A stretch of DNA of 64,000 nucleotides from Stenotrophomonas maltophilia. Its GTDB lineage: Bacteria > Pseudomonadota > Gammaproteobacteria > Xanthomonadales > Xanthomonadaceae. The stretch spans positions 1 through 64,000 of the forward strand of contig NZ_RXLZ01000022.1 in the NCBI RefSeq assembly GCF_003970865.1, given 5' to 3'. The notes below the pieces were generated by a model. The model saw nothing but the letters and a program-made list of their open reading frames with translations. It had not been told where the DNA came from and ran no database searches. The stretch's first letter is position 1. The number at the start of each line of letters is the position of its first letter. The position numbers and the translations under genes were made by a program. This document shows positions 63,577 through 64,000 of the stretch, piece after piece.

Positions 63577-64000
63577 CTAGGGAGTTCGACAGTAGCGGCC
63601 GTGTACGCACACCACGATTCCCGCCAGTTCCATGGCCAGCAGCATGGAGGACACCTGGGGCGCCGTCAATCCACAGCGCGTGATCAGTGAATCCATACTG
63701 CTTGGGTTGTGGTCCAGGGCCCGCCACAAGCACTGGTAGTCAGGGTCGTCGGCCCAGCGCGCCGGCAGGAGTACCGGCGGTGCCTGTTCAGTGGGGGTGG
63801 CCAACCGTGATTGCAAGCCCGGCAGCTGCTGGCGAAGGGCAGGGGCCAGCAGTTCCAGGACTTCCTCCGGGCGCTCGACCAGTGCGGCACCCTCACGGAT
63901 CAGCCGATGGCAGCCCGCCGCGCGTGGATTGAGCACCGAGCCGGGCAGGGCGCAGACCTCGCGGCCGGCCTCGGCAGCCAGGCGTGCGGTGATCAGGGCG
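63577..64000 (-). CDS. dprA: DprA, 3' part (truncated by window edge)
   Basis: About 140 codons of the C-terminal end. It reads ...[42 protein letters not shown], the last part of the Rossmann-like RecA-loading domain, then the winged helix [30 protein letters not shown]. DprA protects incoming single-stranded DNA and loads RecA in transformation. The start lies beyond 64000. The gene ends in TAG (not SMAG-derived), followed by smg. Confidence 0.92.
   Translation of the reverse strand, partial: ALITARLAAEAGREVCALPGSVLNPRAAGCHRLIREGAALVERPEEVLELLAPALRQQLPGLQSRLATPTEQAPPVLLPARWADDPDYQCLWRALDHNPSSMDSLITRCGLTAPQVSSMLLAMELAGIVVCVHGRYCRTP

Overview
The window is chromosomal DNA of a high-G+C gammaproteobacterium, almost certainly Stenotrophomonas (S. 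maltophilia complex, Xanthomonadaceae). Three things point there. The DprA, Smg, TopA and TsaC genes lie in the usual Xanthomonadaceae order. The groES-groEL and cutA-dsbD-tlpA blocks are neighbours. Above all, the window holds more than twenty short palindromes headed by GTAG, which match the SMAG (Stenotrophomonas maltophilia GTAG) REP-like family. I see no tRNA, rRNA, CRISPR array, prophage or insertion sequence. One small low-G+C islet at about 43.35-44.15 kb looks acquired.

Layout. 0-9.9 kb: accessory metabolic genes (a DOPA-dioxygenase-like protein, a PEP-mutase/isocitrate-lyase-like enzyme, a quinone reductase with its TetR regulator, a PBP7-like peptidase opposite a lipoprotein alkaline phosphatase, a LysR regulator, a solute-binding-like protein, a carotenoid-oxygenase-like protein). 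9.9-18.9 kb: a DUF2141 protein, a NarL-type two-component pair, a VOC protein, an arylamine N-acetyltransferase, a chemoreceptor, and an 840-residue PepSY/flavodoxin/reductase fusion behind a Fur-like site. 18.9-19.4 kb: a gene-free mosaic of inverted repeats. 19.4-26.95 kb: the thiol-redox operon cutA-dsbD-tlpA, a secreted endonuclease, and groES-groEL with a sigma-32 promoter and a decayed CIRCE. 27-31.6 kb: LysR opposite GST and LLM genes, then a MarR-HEAT operon with a perfect palindromic operator. 32.0-33.4 kb: DAHP synthase behind an aromatic leader-peptide attenuator. 33.4-40.9 kb: an mdtABC-type RND operon plus a broken RND gene tail. 41.1-42.1 kb: a UPF0126/TRIC membrane protein behind a tandem glycine riboswitch. 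42.1-49.5 kb: GIY-YIG, small exported proteins, the low-G+C islet, ndh, an NYN/LOTUS protein, a GST and priA. 49.5-56.3 kb: a DnaA-box-like site, a membrane protein with DUF3106, a MATE pump, sppA, a lipoprotein and an SDR. 56.4-64 kb, all minus strand: two DUF4124-type proteins, tsaC, topA, two GYF-domain proteins, smg and the 3' part of dprA.

The most striking signals are regulatory. The aroG leader peptide has six consecutive aromatic codons (Phe-Tyr-Trp-Tyr-Tyr-Phe) followed by mutually exclusive hairpins. The glycine riboswitch controls a channel-like gene. The MarR operator is perfect. A DnaA-box pair sits next to priA. At least eight genes take their TAG stop codon from the GTAG head of a SMAG-type repeat, although TAG is otherwise rare in this window.
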